Source: CAYOHG01 sp964465125 (GTDB lineage: Bacteria > Planctomycetota > Phycisphaerae > UBA1845 > Fen-1342). Taken from it: a DNA stretch of 33,145 bases. Each line of letters opens with the position of its first letter. The first letter of the stretch is position 1. The stretch is taken from NCBI GenBank assembly GCA_964465125.1, contig CAYXIO010000046.1, positions 1-33,145 of the forward strand, in the 5' to 3' direction. This document shows, piece by piece, positions 16,081-24,822 of this stretch. The translations under genes and the position numbers were made by a program. The notes under the pieces were generated by a model, which was not told where the DNA came from, did not search any database, and saw nothing but the letters and a program-made list of their open reading frames with translations.

Positions 16081-19000
16081 TTTTGCCGGCCCATCGCTGC
16101 GGCTGCTCCGACGCCTCTTCGGCGGCGGCGGACACCGGTCCACGGCGCCGGTCGGCCAGTCCGTCGTGCTGGACGGGATGACCGCGGTGGCGCTGCTCGA
16201 GGCGCGCCTCTGCGAATCGGCTGGCATCGGCTCGACTTGGCCGGCGTCGCTGGCCGCGCGGAGCTGGGCGAATTCGAGTCGCAGCAAAACGAACCCGCTC
16301 GGCGCCATGTGCTCCAGCATCGACGCCGACGACGCGCGCGGGGCGATCGCGGCGGCACTGGGCCAGGCGATCTCAGGGCAGCGGGCCGTCGCGTTCGTCA
16401 ACGGCAATGAGCTGCTGGCCGCCCACGATCTGCTGGTCGCGGCCGCAAACCGCTGCGCCCCGCTCGTGGTGCACGTCGCCGCGCGCGCCCCGACGCGACA
16501 TTCCCAACCCCTCGGCGGGGGTCACGACAGTTACCACGCGGTCGCCGATGCCGGCTGGATTCAGCTCTTCGCGCGCGACGTGCAGGAGGCGCTCGATCTC
16601 GCGCTGATCGCTCGCCGCGTGACCGAGACCGCGCTGATCCCCGTCCTCGTCGCGATGGACATGGAAACCGCGATCGGCACGCGCGACGCCGTGCTGCCCG
16701 AAGACAAGCTGCTGCGGCAATATCTCGGTGCACCGTGGGACTCGATCGAATCGCCCACACCCGCTCAGCGCGCCCTGTTCGGCAACGTTCGCCGCCGCGC
16801 CCCACGGTGGTTCGACGTGGACCATCCGATGCTGCTGTCGCCGGGCGAAAGTCCCGAAAGCTGGGCTCTGGGCGTGCTCGGTGCGCGCTCGTTCGTCGCC
16901 GGGCACGCAAGCGCCCTGCTTGACTCCGCGCTGAATGCATTCGAGCAGGCGACCGGACGTCGGCGTGACCTGGTCGCGATGGACGACGGGAAGCCAAAAC
17001 TCCTGCTCGTCGCACAAGGCGATGCAGTAGCGACGACCCAGTCCGTCGCAAAGTGGCTGAACGTCCAGCGGCGGGCGCGTGTCGGCGTGCTTGGCGTGCA
17101 GAGCCTGCGGCCGTGGCAGAGCGAGCGGATCGCCGCAGCGCTTGAGAGCGCCGACGCCGTCGCTGTGCTGGAGCGCGTCGACGCGCCGCTGGCGAGCGAT
17201 GGACCGCTGATGCGCGAGGTGCGCGCCACGCTCGATCGTTGCCGCGAAAACGCACGATTCGGAGCTGACACACATCCGGGGCATCCCTCCATCCCCGAGA
17301 AGCGCCTGCCGCGCGTCGTCGCGGCCGGCTACGGTTTGGGCGGCTATCCGCTGCGCACGGCGGACGTGATCGCCCTGTTTGACGAGCTCGCGCAGCCGGC
17401 CAGGTCCCGGCTGGTTCTCGGCGCCGCCGCCCCCGGCGATACGCGCTACCCCAGGCGCAAAGCCGCGATCGACAGTCTCAAGCGCGACTATCCGCACCTG
17501 GGCGAGTCAGCCCTTCGGTCGGAGTCGCCGGCGCCCGACCTCGCGCCCGACGACGCCGCGACGATTGCCCTGCTGCGGCCTGCGACGCAGCGATGGGACG
17601 CGCTGGCGACGGACTTCGCGGCGCTGGCGCACGAGCTCTTCGGACTGCACGTCCGCGTCTGTCCCGAATTATCGTGGAGCCGGTACGACCCGGCCCGCAT
17701 CGACGTGGTGACGCTTCAGGCCGAAGGCGACATCGGCGTCAGCGCAGACGCGCCCGTCGACCTGGTCCTGACGGTGAGCGTGCCGCCGGCGGCGCAACTT
17801 CGAGCCCGCGTGCGCGAGCAGACCCGCTGGATCTGCGTGAACGATGGCGAGGCGGCGATCGAGACGGCGTTGGGCTCGCTGCTGGCGTGGGTCGCGCAGC
17901 GTGCTCACCGCTCTGCTCCTACCGACGCCAAGTTGAGCGAGGCCCGTGCGGCGCTCCTGAGCGGTGGCGATGCCGGCCGGCACGACGCGGCGCTCGCCGA
18001 GTTCCGACGGGCGTTTCGTGAGCCCTTGCGGCCCGGACCGAGCTCTCCGCTTCCAGATCCATCCCGCCCGGACGTGCCGACACCCGCGATCGCCCGGACG
18101 ATCACGCGCGAGGACGAGCGCGTCGACGCCCTGCCGCACTTCTGGAGCCAGGTTGGGGTGCTCTTCCGCGATGACGCCGCCGGCGAACTGACATGCGATC
18201 CGCACTTGACTGCCGGTGCGATCCCGCCGATGTCCGGCGCCTTCCACGTACGCCGCGAGCTGCCGGCGACTCTTGTCGACTTCGACCCCGAAAACTGCGA
18301 CGGCGATGGCGCCTTGTGGACGTCGTGTCCGGACGCGTCCGTTCTGCCGCTCGTGCTCTCCACGCGGGCGCTCTTCGACGCCGGCATCGACCTCGCGGCG
18401 GCCGACGGCGCGGCGGTCGACGAGCTGCGCGGGCTGGCGGCCACGCTTGCCAAAGTCGCGCACAAGCACGTCAAGTCGGCGGAGTCGCGCGCCTTGAGCG
18501 CCCGCGACCTGCTCGTCACCGCCTTCGAAGCCGTCCGCGAGAAATCGGGCTGGCCCGCCGAGCGCGGCGAGTCGCTGCGCAAGGCGCTGCAAGCCGTGAT
18601 CGATCGGCTCGGCGAGCTGAAGTTTGCACGGACAACTCCGTTCTTCGACGACGCCGAAACGGAATCGACGGGCGCGGGCGAACTACTGGCCCTGCTGGTC
18701 GATCCCGACGCCTGCCGTTGCCCCGAGCTGCTCGCAGCCGTCGGCGAAGGACGAGGCCTGGTTGTGCGCGAAACGACCACCGAATACGTCGCCCGCGCGC
18801 GGCGCTTGCGGGCGCTCGCCGGGCGCCTGCCTGACGCCTCGGGCAAGACGATTGAGCGCGTCCGGCGGCATTCCAAGGTCGGCCCGCTCGCCGCGATCAT
18901 GCTGGCGCGCTCGTGCCTCTGCGCCGTGGGCGCCGGGGACGCGGATGAGCCGGCATCGGGCATCCGCCTGGCGCTGCGGAACACCATCGGGCTGGCCGAG

Positions 19001-20563
19001 TCGTACATGCAGCCGCGCTTCGCCCGGCTGCTGCAACGCGTCGACAGCCTGGCTGAGCGCCTCGCGGAGCGAATCCGTACGCTGCTGGCCGATGGGCTGC
19101 CGACCAAGGACCTTGACCGACTCGCCGCCGGGTTGGAGGCGTTCCAAGGCGACCACGTCGAGCTCGCGCGGCTGACCGAGCAGGTCGAGCGCGCCGTCGG
19201 CGGAGGTCGGGTCGACGGCCCGCGACTCCGGCGGATCACCGAATGCGCGCGAGGCCTCGCCGATCTGCGCTGGCGCCTTTCGCAGGGCGTAAACAACCTC
19301 GGGCGGTCGCGCTGGAGCACCGCGATCGTCGGCGACTCGAGCGCACGACCGCTCTGCGTCTTCCCGAACAATCCGTTCGCCTCGCCAGCCGCACTCACTA
19401 TCGGCGGCAACTCGGGTCGTTTTGCGGCCGGGCTGCTGGAAGGACAGAAGCGGCAACACCTGGCCGCGGTCCGGCTGCTGCGCTGGGCGGAAGCGGAGCT
19501 GGATCGACCCAACGAGGCGCACGTCGTCGCCGAGACGCTGCCGCAGCTCTCGTTCGACGGCTTGACGAGGGAAGAGCGCGATCTCGTCCCACCACTGCTG
19601 CTGATCGGCGACGGGCGTTCGTTCGCCGACCGCGGGCTCGGCGAGTTGACGTGGGTGCTGAAGAGCGGGCTGCCGATCAAGGTCGTGGTGCTCTCGGAAG
19701 CCGGCGAGACGAGCGACTGCGGAATCGGCGTGGACGCGCTGGCGGCCTATCCAAACGTGCAGCGCTGCGATCTGGCGCTGGCGGCGCTCCTGACCCGCGG
19801 CGGCTTTGTCGCCCAGGTGTCGCTCGGCCACGCCGAGCATTTCGCCTGCGCGATGCTCCAGGCCCTGTCGTTTGCCGGGCCGGCCATGATCCACCTGCAC
19901 GCCCCGAGTCCCGTGCGGCACGGCTTCGCCCCCCAGCGGCTGATCGAGCAAGCCCGGCGCGCTGTCGAAACGCGCGCGTTTCCGGTCTTCACCTTCGACC
20001 CGTCAGCCGAAGGCGTCTTCGGCGCGCGGCTCGACCTGGCCGGCAACCCCAGCGTCGAGTCGCTGCTGCATCGGTCGGGCGACCGTGCGCTCACCCCGGT
20101 CGATTGGGCCGCGCACGAGGCGCGCTTCGCCGATTGGCTGGTGCCGCTGGCAAGCGACGCCCCGACCCCGACGCCCATGGCCGACTACGTCGCGCTGCCC
20201 GCCGATCAACGTCGCGATCGTACGCCGTTCGTCGAGGTGGGGGCTGGCGATCCGAAGCGACGGCTGGCGGTGACCTCCCGCCTCGCGCAAGACGCCGTCG
20301 ACCGCGTCGAATTCTGGCGCATCTTGCAGGAGCTGGCCGGCGTCGTCACGCCGTTCACGCAGACCGTCCGGCGGCGCGCCGAGCACGACGTCGCCGAGGC
20401 GCACGCGGCCGAGATCGCCCAACTGCGCAGCGACTACGAAGCGCGGCTGGCAGAGTTGGAGCGCAGCTTTACGGCCCGCACCTCGCAGCGGCTGACCCAT
20501 CGGCTGATGCAGCTCGCCGGATATTCCGAGACCAGCGGCGAACGAAAGGACAACGGCCAGTGA
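16073..20563 (+). CDS. Giant PFOR-like protein with degenerate TPP and Fe-S sites
   Basis: This 1496-residue protein follows the domain order of pyruvate:ferredoxin oxidoreductase. An alpha-like start has LDGMTAVALLEARLCESAG (33-51). A domain-II-like part has KPKLLLVAQGDAVATTQSVA (from 307) and LERVDAPLASDGPLMREV, and is followed by VAAGYGLGGYPL. A ferredoxin-like segment follows around 742-753, then a C-terminal TPP-like domain. Catalytic features look lost. YPITP is replaced by STWPAS. The ferredoxin motif keeps C742 and C752-P but has D745 and L748 where Cys is expected. The TPP site reads GDGRSFADRG (1179-1188), then SEAGETSDCG, where PFORs have DTEVYSNTGGQ. The last 300 residues are paralogous to the 829-residue protein upstream. 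There is no membrane span. The TTG start is set by GGGAG 6 bases upstream. It is embedded between rnfB and rnfC with overlaps on both sides. A structural or electron-bridging role is inferred. Confidence 0.82.
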   Translation: MTDFAGPSLRLLRRLFGGGGHRSTAPVGQSVVLDGMTAVALLEARLCESAGIGSTWPASLAARSWANSSRSKTNPLGAMCSSIDADDARGAIAAALGQAISGQRAVAFVNGNELLAAHDLLVAAANRCAPLVVHVAARAPTRHSQPLGGGHDSYHAVADAGWIQLFARDVQEALDLALIARRVTETALIPVLVAMDMETAIGTRDAVLPEDKLLRQYLGAPWDSIESPTPAQRALFGNVRRRAPRWFDVDHPMLLSPGESPESWALGVLGARSFVAGHASALLDSALNAFEQATGRRRDLVAMDDGKPKLLLVAQGDAVATTQSVAKWLNVQRRARVGVLGVQSLRPWQSERIAAALESADAVAVLERVDAPLASDGPLMREVRATLDRCRENARFGADTHPGHPSIPEKRLPRVVAAGYGLGGYPLRTADVIALFDELAQPARSRLVLGAAAPGDTRYPRRKAAIDSLKRDYPHLGESALRSESPAPDLAPDDAATIALLRPATQRWDALATDFAALAHELFGLHVRVCPELSWSRYDPARIDVVTLQAEGDIGVSADAPVDLVLTVSVPPAAQLRARVREQTRWICVNDGEAAIETALGSLLAWVAQRAHRSAPTDAKLSEARAALLSGGDAGRHDAALAEFRRAFREPLRPGPSSPLPDPSRPDVPTPAIARTITREDERVDALPHFWSQVGVLFRDDAAGELTCDPHLTAGAIPPMSGAFHVRRELPATLVDFDPENCDGDGALWTSCPDASVLPLVLSTRALFDAGIDLAAADGAAVDELRGLAATLAKVAHKHVKSAESRALSARDLLVTAFEAVREKSGWPAERGESLRKALQAVIDRLGELKFARTTPFFDDAETESTGAGELLALLVDPDACRCPELLAAVGEGRGLVVRETTTEYVARARRLRALAGRLPDASGKTIERVRRHSKVGPLAAIMLARSCLCAVGAGDADEPASGIRLALRNTIGLAESYMQPRFARLLQRVDSLAERLAERIRTLLADGLPTKDLDRLAAGLEAFQGDHVELARLTEQVERAVGGGRVDGPRLRRITECARGLADLRWRLSQGVNNLGRSRWSTAIVGDSSARPLCVFPNNPFASPAALTIGGNSGRFAAGLLEGQKRQHLAAVRLLRWAEAELDRPNEAHVVAETLPQLSFDGLTREERDLVPPLLLIGDGRSFADRGLGELTWVLKSGLPIKVVVLSEAGETSDCGIGVDALAAYPNVQRCDLALAALLTRGGFVAQVSLGHAEHFACAMLQALSFAGPAMIHLHAPSPVRHGFAPQRLIEQARRAVETRAFPVFTFDPSAEGVFGARLDLAGNPSVESLLHRSGDRALTPVDWAAHEARFADWLVPLASDAPTPTPMADYVALPADQRRDRTPFVEVGAGDPKRRLAVTSRLAQDAVDRVEFWRILQELAGVVTPFTQTVRRRAEHDVAEAHAAEIAQLRSDYEARLAELERSFTARTSQRLTHRLMQLAGYSETSGERKDNGQ

Positions 20564-21888
20564 AGGGCGCTGCCAGATCGTTCGCTCACGGCGTTCACCC
20601 GGCCGAGCACAAGGAGCAGACCGAGCATCTGCCGACCGAGCGCATGCCGTTCGTTCGTCGCTACGTCCTGCCGCTCAGCCAGCACGCCGGAGCGCCATCC
20701 CGGCCGATCGTTTCGGCCGGGGCGCACGTCACGCGCGGGCAGATCCTGGCCGAGGCGGCAGCGTTCGTATCGACGACCCTGCACAGTCCGGTGGACGGGC
20801 GCGTCGTCGCGGTCGGCCCCCGTCGGCATCCCAACGGGCAGCTCGTCGACTGCATCGAGATCGAGGCCGACCCGTACTCGTCGCAGCAGCCCCCGCGAAC
20901 CGAGCGGATTGACCCCGCTCCGCTGACGCTGGACGAGTTCATCGCGCACGTCCAGAAGGCCGGCCTGGTCGGCATGGGCGGCGCCGCGTTCCCGACGCAC
21001 GTGAAATACAAGCTGCCCGAGGGAAAACGCTGCCAGCGCCTCGTGATCAACGGCTGCGAATGCGAACCCTATCTGACGTGCGATCACCGCCTCATGGTCG
21101 AGCGTTCCGGCGACATCCTGCGCGGCGTCGAGATCGTCGCGGCAAAGCTCGGAGCGGATTCGGCCCACGTCGGCGTCGAGCTGAACAAGCCCGACGCGAT
21201 CCATGCGATGCGCGCCGCGCTCAACGGAAGATCCAACGTCGAAGTGACCCCGCTGCGCGTCAAGTATCCGCAAGGCGCCGAGAAAATGCTCATCAAGGCG
21301 CTGTTCGGCGAGGAGGTCCCCGCCGGCAAGCTCCCGCTCGATCTCAACATCGTCGTCAACAACGTGGCCTCGATGGCCGCGCTGTCGGACTACTTCGACC
21401 GCGGCATCCCGCTCATCGAACGCGCCATGACCGTCGCCGGGGCGGGTGTCGAGCGAGCCGCCAACCTGATCGTCCCGATCGGAACGCCCGTGCGCGAGGT
21501 GCTGAACCACTGCGGCCTGCGCCGCGAAACGCGCCAGGTCGTGATGGGCGGCCCGATGATGGGCCAGCCGCTCGCGTCGCTGGATGCGCCCGTGCTCAAG
21601 GGCACCAGCGGTCTGCTCGCCTTCACGGAGCCGATGATCGAGCACCCGAACGAGTACTCCTGCGTCCGTTGCGGCAACTGCCTGGAGGCCTGCGGCAACC
21701 TGCTCAACCCACAGCGACTGGCGCGGCTGGCGCGGGCCGAGCGCTGGGACGAATTGGAGCGGTCGTACGTCATGGACTGCATGGAATGCGGCGCCTGCAC
21801 GTTTACCTGCCCTTCCGGCGTACCGATCGTTCACCTGATCCGCGCGGGCAAGGCGGCTCTTCGCAAGCGGAAGACCCAGGGTAAATGA
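20560..21888 (+). CDS. rnfC: Rnf electron transport complex subunit C
   Basis: RnfC is the peripheral NADH-side subunit, carrying FMN and two [4Fe-4S] clusters. The start is GTG 20560, overlapping the previous stop as GTGA, with AAGGA 9 bases upstream. The protein has 442 residues. An N-terminal barrel-sandwich domain (HSPVDGRVVAVG) leads into the FMN/NADH-binding domain with GLVGMGGAAFPTHVK (136-149) and INGCECEPYLTCDHRLM, as in NuoF-like folds. The C-terminal clusters are C368-x2-C371-x2-C374-x3-C378 and C407-x2-C410-x2-C413-x3-C417-P. The first cluster ends CG rather than the usual CP, a minor departure. The length is typical of the shorter RnfC without the long repetitive tail seen in E. 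coli RsxC. Its stop overlaps the rnfD start by four bases. Confidence 0.95.
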   Translation: MKGAARSFAHGVHPAEHKEQTEHLPTERMPFVRRYVLPLSQHAGAPSRPIVSAGAHVTRGQILAEAAAFVSTTLHSPVDGRVVAVGPRRHPNGQLVDCIEIEADPYSSQQPPRTERIDPAPLTLDEFIAHVQKAGLVGMGGAAFPTHVKYKLPEGKRCQRLVINGCECEPYLTCDHRLMVERSGDILRGVEIVAAKLGADSAHVGVELNKPDAIHAMRAALNGRSNVEVTPLRVKYPQGAEKMLIKALFGEEVPAGKLPLDLNIVVNNVASMAALSDYFDRGIPLIERAMTVAGAGVERAANLIVPIGTPVREVLNHCGLRRETRQVVMGGPMMGQPLASLDAPVLKGTSGLLAFTEPMIEHPNEYSCVRCGNCLEACGNLLNPQRLARLARAERWDELERSYVMDCMECGACTFTCPSGVPIVHLIRAGKAALRKRKTQGK

Positions 21889-22901
21889 CGCAGCCCGACC
21901 GGACACTGCTGCTGCAATCCGCGCCATTTCTGCGGCGCGGGCTGACGACGCCGCGCCTGATGCTGGAAGTCGCCATCGGCTTGACGCCGGTCGCGCTCGC
22001 GTCGATCTACTTTTTCGGCGTCAGTGCGGTGCTCGTTCTGGTTTCGGCCATGGCAGGGGCGGTCGCGACGGAATGGCTGTTGGGGCGCGGCCGACCCGGA
22101 CGCATTTCGCTGCTCGACAACAGCGCCATGCTCACCGGGGCGATTCTCGCCCTCACCCTGCCGCCCGCAGTCCCCATGTGGATGGCGTTTCTGGGCGGCG
22201 CGATCTCGATCGGGCTCGGCAAGGCCGTATTCGGCGGGCTGGGACAGAACCTGTTCAATCCGGCCCTCGTCGGCCGGGCTTTCATGCAAGCGGCCTTTCC
22301 GACCGTCATGACAACCTGGTCAGCGCCAAGCGCGGGCAGCACATGGTGGACGCCGCGCCCCGGCAACCTGGCTCTGCCGTTCATGCACGGCGGCGTGGAC
22401 GCCGTGACCACCGCCACGCCGCTCGGTCTCATGAAGTTCGAAAAGGTCTCGACCGAGCTCGCGCCCCTGCTGTTTGGAAACACGGCCGGTTCGCTCGGCG
22501 AAACGTGCGCGGTGTTGATCCTGGTTTGCGGAATCGTCATGGCCTTGCGGCGCCTTTTCGACTGGCGGATCCCGACGGCGATCCTGCTGTCCGTCGCGGT
22601 GCTCTCGTCCATCCCCTGGCTGCTCAATCGCGCAACGCACCCCAACCCGCTGTTCATGCTCACGTCGGGCGGGTTGCTGTTCGGTGCCGTCTACATGGCG
22701 ACCGATCCCGTCACGTCTCCCGTCACGTCGCGCGGCGCGTGGCTCTTCGGCGCAGGGGTCGGGGCGCTGGTCGTGCTGATTCGGTTGTGGGGCGGACTGC
22801 CCGAAGGCGTGATGTACGCGATTCTCCTGATGAACGCGGCGTCGCCCCTGCTCGAGCGCGCCACGCAACCGCGCGCATTCGGGCACGGAGGCCGCAGGTG
22901 A
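21885..22901 (+). CDS. rnfD: Rnf electron transport complex subunit D
   Basis: This integral membrane flavoprotein subunit has 338 residues and multiple hydrophobic helices, for example VALASIYFFGVSAVLVLVSAM and AVLILVCGIVMAL. The covalent FMN site is DAVTTATPLG, with T178 as the likely modified threonine, the substrate of ApbE. SLLDNSAMLTGAILALTLPP, GGLGQNLFNPALVGRAF and MATDPVTSPVT are conserved RnfD/NqrB signatures. The start ATG 21885 overlaps the rnfC stop (ATGA). Its own stop overlaps the GTG of rnfG, with GGAGG 6 bases before that start. The protein is complete and typical, and forms part of the ion-translocating core. Confidence 0.95.
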   Translation: MTQPDRTLLLQSAPFLRRGLTTPRLMLEVAIGLTPVALASIYFFGVSAVLVLVSAMAGAVATEWLLGRGRPGRISLLDNSAMLTGAILALTLPPAVPMWMAFLGGAISIGLGKAVFGGLGQNLFNPALVGRAFMQAAFPTVMTTWSAPSAGSTWWTPRPGNLALPFMHGGVDAVTTATPLGLMKFEKVSTELAPLLFGNTAGSLGETCAVLILVCGIVMALRRLFDWRIPTAILLSVAVLSSIPWLLNRATHPNPLFMLTSGGLLFGAVYMATDPVTSPVTSRGAWLFGAGVGALVVLIRLWGGLPEGVMYAILLMNAASPLLERATQPRAFGHGGRR

Positions 22902-23584
22902 GTCGCCACGACGCCCATGCTCAGCCGGTCGAGCTCACGGTGATGGGTGGACAATCCGCCGAGCCGAGCGGCGTCCGCCTGGCCGTTACGCTCGCGCTGG
23001 CCGGCGCGCTCGCGGGCCTGCTGCTGGCCAGCGCGTACGAGATGACGCGGCCGGTGATCCTGGCCAACAAGCAGCGTGCCCTCCAGCGGGCCGTTTTCGA
23101 AGTCGTCCCCGGCTCCACTTCGCTCGTGCCGCTCGTCGAGCAGGACGGGGCGCTGCGCACTTCCGAAAGCCTGAGCGGCGCGGAGTTGCTCGCCGCGTAC
23201 GCGGCGGACGGGACCTTCCGCGGCTACGCGCTCGTGGGCGCGGGCCCGGGCTTTCAGGATACGATCCGCCTGATCTTCGGCTATGACCCGGCCCGCCAAC
23301 GGATCACCGGCATGTACGTCCTGGACAGCCGCGAGACGCCGGGCCTGGGCGACAAGATTTACAAGGACCCCAAGTTCGTCAGCAACTTCGCCGACCTCTC
23401 CACCGAACCATCGGTCGCGCTCGTGAAGGGCGAGCGCTCGGCGGAGAACCAGGTGGACGCCATCACGGGCGCCACGATCTCGTCGCGCGCCGTGGTCGGC
23501 ATCGTGAATCGCACGCTTGAGCACGTGCGCCCCCTGCTGCCGGAAAAGCCCCCGGCGCCGCCCGCGGAGGCCACTCATGACTAA
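22898..23584 (+). CDS. rnfG: Rnf electron transport complex subunit G
   Basis: RnfG is anchored by one helix (VTLALAGALAGLLLASAYEMT, about 30-50), with an FMN-binding domain on the outer side. The flavinylation motif is DAITGATISS with T193 as the FMN threonine, and YVLDSRETPGLGDKI is the conserved RnfG/NqrC stretch before it. The start is GTG 22898, set by GGAGG 6 bases upstream and overlapping the rnfD stop, giving 228 residues. The tail is Pro-rich (PEKPPAPPAEATHD). The stop lies inside the beginning of rnfE, an 8-base overlap. The order D-G-E-A is the classical rnf order; only the rnfB end of the cluster is rearranged. Confidence 0.95.
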   Translation: MSRHDAHAQPVELTVMGGQSAEPSGVRLAVTLALAGALAGLLLASAYEMTRPVILANKQRALQRAVFEVVPGSTSLVPLVEQDGALRTSESLSGAELLAAYAADGTFRGYALVGAGPGFQDTIRLIFGYDPARQRITGMYVLDSRETPGLGDKIYKDPKFVSNFADLSTEPSVALVKGERSAENQVDAITGATISSRAVVGIVNRTLEHVRPLLPEKPPAPPAEATHD

Positions 23585-24218
23585 GCCGCCCGACGCGAAC
23601 CGTTACTACGACGAATTCGTGAAGGGGATTTGGCGCGAGAATCCGGTCTTCGTGCAGGTGCTCGGGATGTGCCCGACGCTGGCCGTCACGAATAGCGCCG
23701 TCAACGCGCTGGCCATGGGGCTCGCGACGACGTTCGTGCTGATCGGGTCGTGCCTGCTCGTGGCGCTGCTCAAGTCGTGGATTCCGAAGCCGGTGCGCAT
23801 CAGCACCTACATCATCATCATCGCCACGTTTGTGACGGTGGCGGACTTCGCACTCGAAGCGATCGTGCCGGACGTGCACCGCGAGCTGGGAGCGTTCATC
23901 TCGCTGATCGTCGTGAACTGCATCATCCTCGGCCGGCAGGAGGCCTTCGCCAGTCGCAACCCCGTCGGGCTCGCCGTGCTTGACGCCGCCGGCATGGCGA
24001 TCGGCTTCACCTTCGCGCTGTTCTGCCTCGGGACGACGCGCGAAATCCTCGGCGCCGGCTCGCTGTTCGGCGTTCACCTGTTCGGCAGCCATTACGAACC
24101 CTGGGTCATCATGCTGCTGCCGCCGGGCGGGTTCTTCATGCTCGGCGGCATTCTCCTGGCTCTGAATGGGACGCAGCAACGCCGCGCGCGACGATCCTCG
24201 AAGGAGGCAGTCCGTTGA
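23577..24218 (+). CDS. rnfE: Rnf electron transport complex subunit E
   Basis: This polytopic membrane protein has 213 residues. It begins FVKGIWRENPVFVQVLGMCPTLAVTNSAVNALAMG, the hallmark N-terminus of RnfE/NqrD. Further signatures are LISTY-like RISTYIIIIATFVTVADF, LIVVNCIILGRQEAFA and FCLGTTREILGAGSLFG. RnfE and RnfA are related inverted-topology subunits that share a buried Fe-S cluster through conserved Cys; C33 and C116 are the candidates here. ATG 23577 has GGAGG 6 bases upstream and overlaps rnfG by eight bases. The stop overlaps the TTG start of rnfA. Confidence 0.95.
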   Translation: MTKPPDANRYYDEFVKGIWRENPVFVQVLGMCPTLAVTNSAVNALAMGLATTFVLIGSCLLVALLKSWIPKPVRISTYIIIIATFVTVADFALEAIVPDVHRELGAFISLIVVNCIILGRQEAFASRNPVGLAVLDAAGMAIGFTFALFCLGTTREILGAGSLFGVHLFGSHYEPWVIMLLPPGGFFMLGGILLALNGTQQRRARRSSKEAVR

Positions 24219-24793
24219 GCGATCTCGCGTGGATCTTCGTCAGCGCCCTCGTGATCAACAACTTCACGCTCAGCTACTTCCTCGGGCTGTGCCCCTTCTT
24301 CGGCGTGTCGAGCCGCGTGGACACGGCCTTGCGGCTCGGGTTGGCGACAATCTTCGTCATGTGCATTACGTCCGTGTGCGCCTGGGCCCTGAACACGTTC
24401 GTGCTGCCGTACGCCGAATATCTTCGTTTGATCGCCTTCATCGTCGTGATCGCCAGCACGGTGCAGTTCGTGGAAATGGTCATCCGCAAGCTCAGCCCGC
24501 CGCTCTTTCGAGCGTTGGGCATCTTTCTCCCGCTGATTACGACGAACTGCGCGATCCTGGCGCTGGCGTTGTTCCAGACCAGCCGTCAATACTCGCTCGT
24601 GCAGGGAATCGTCTTCGCGCTCGGCGCCGGCGGCGGCTTCACGCTCGCGCTGGTGCTGATGGCGGCGCTGCGCGAGGAGGCCGAGCTCGCGCGCGTCCCG
24701 GACGTCGTCAAGGGAACCGCGCTGAACATGATCATCGCGGGCTTGCTGGCCCTCGCGTTCATGGGCTTCGCGGGGTTGTTCAGCGCCGAATAG
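24215..24793 (+). CDS. rnfA: Rnf electron transport complex subunit A
   Basis: RnfA is a 192-residue polytopic membrane subunit related to RnfE. Signatures are LVINNFTLSYFLGLCPFFGVSSRVDTALRLG at the N-terminus and FLPLITTNCAILALALFQTSRQYSLVQGIVFALGAGGGFTLAL. The Cys in LGLCPFFG and TTNCAIL are the conserved cluster ligands shared with RnfE. It starts with TTG at 24215 (TTGA overlap with the rnfE stop), backed by a strong AGGAGG 7 bases upstream. It is complete and of typical length. apbE follows after 29 bases. Confidence 0.95.
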   Translation: MSDLAWIFVSALVINNFTLSYFLGLCPFFGVSSRVDTALRLGLATIFVMCITSVCAWALNTFVLPYAEYLRLIAFIVVIASTVQFVEMVIRKLSPPLFRALGIFLPLITTNCAILALALFQTSRQYSLVQGIVFALGAGGGFTLALVLMAALREEAELARVPDVVKGTALNMIIAGLLALAFMGFAGLFSAE

Positions 24794-24822
24794 TCACCCC
24801 CGCGATCGGAACGGAATCGACC

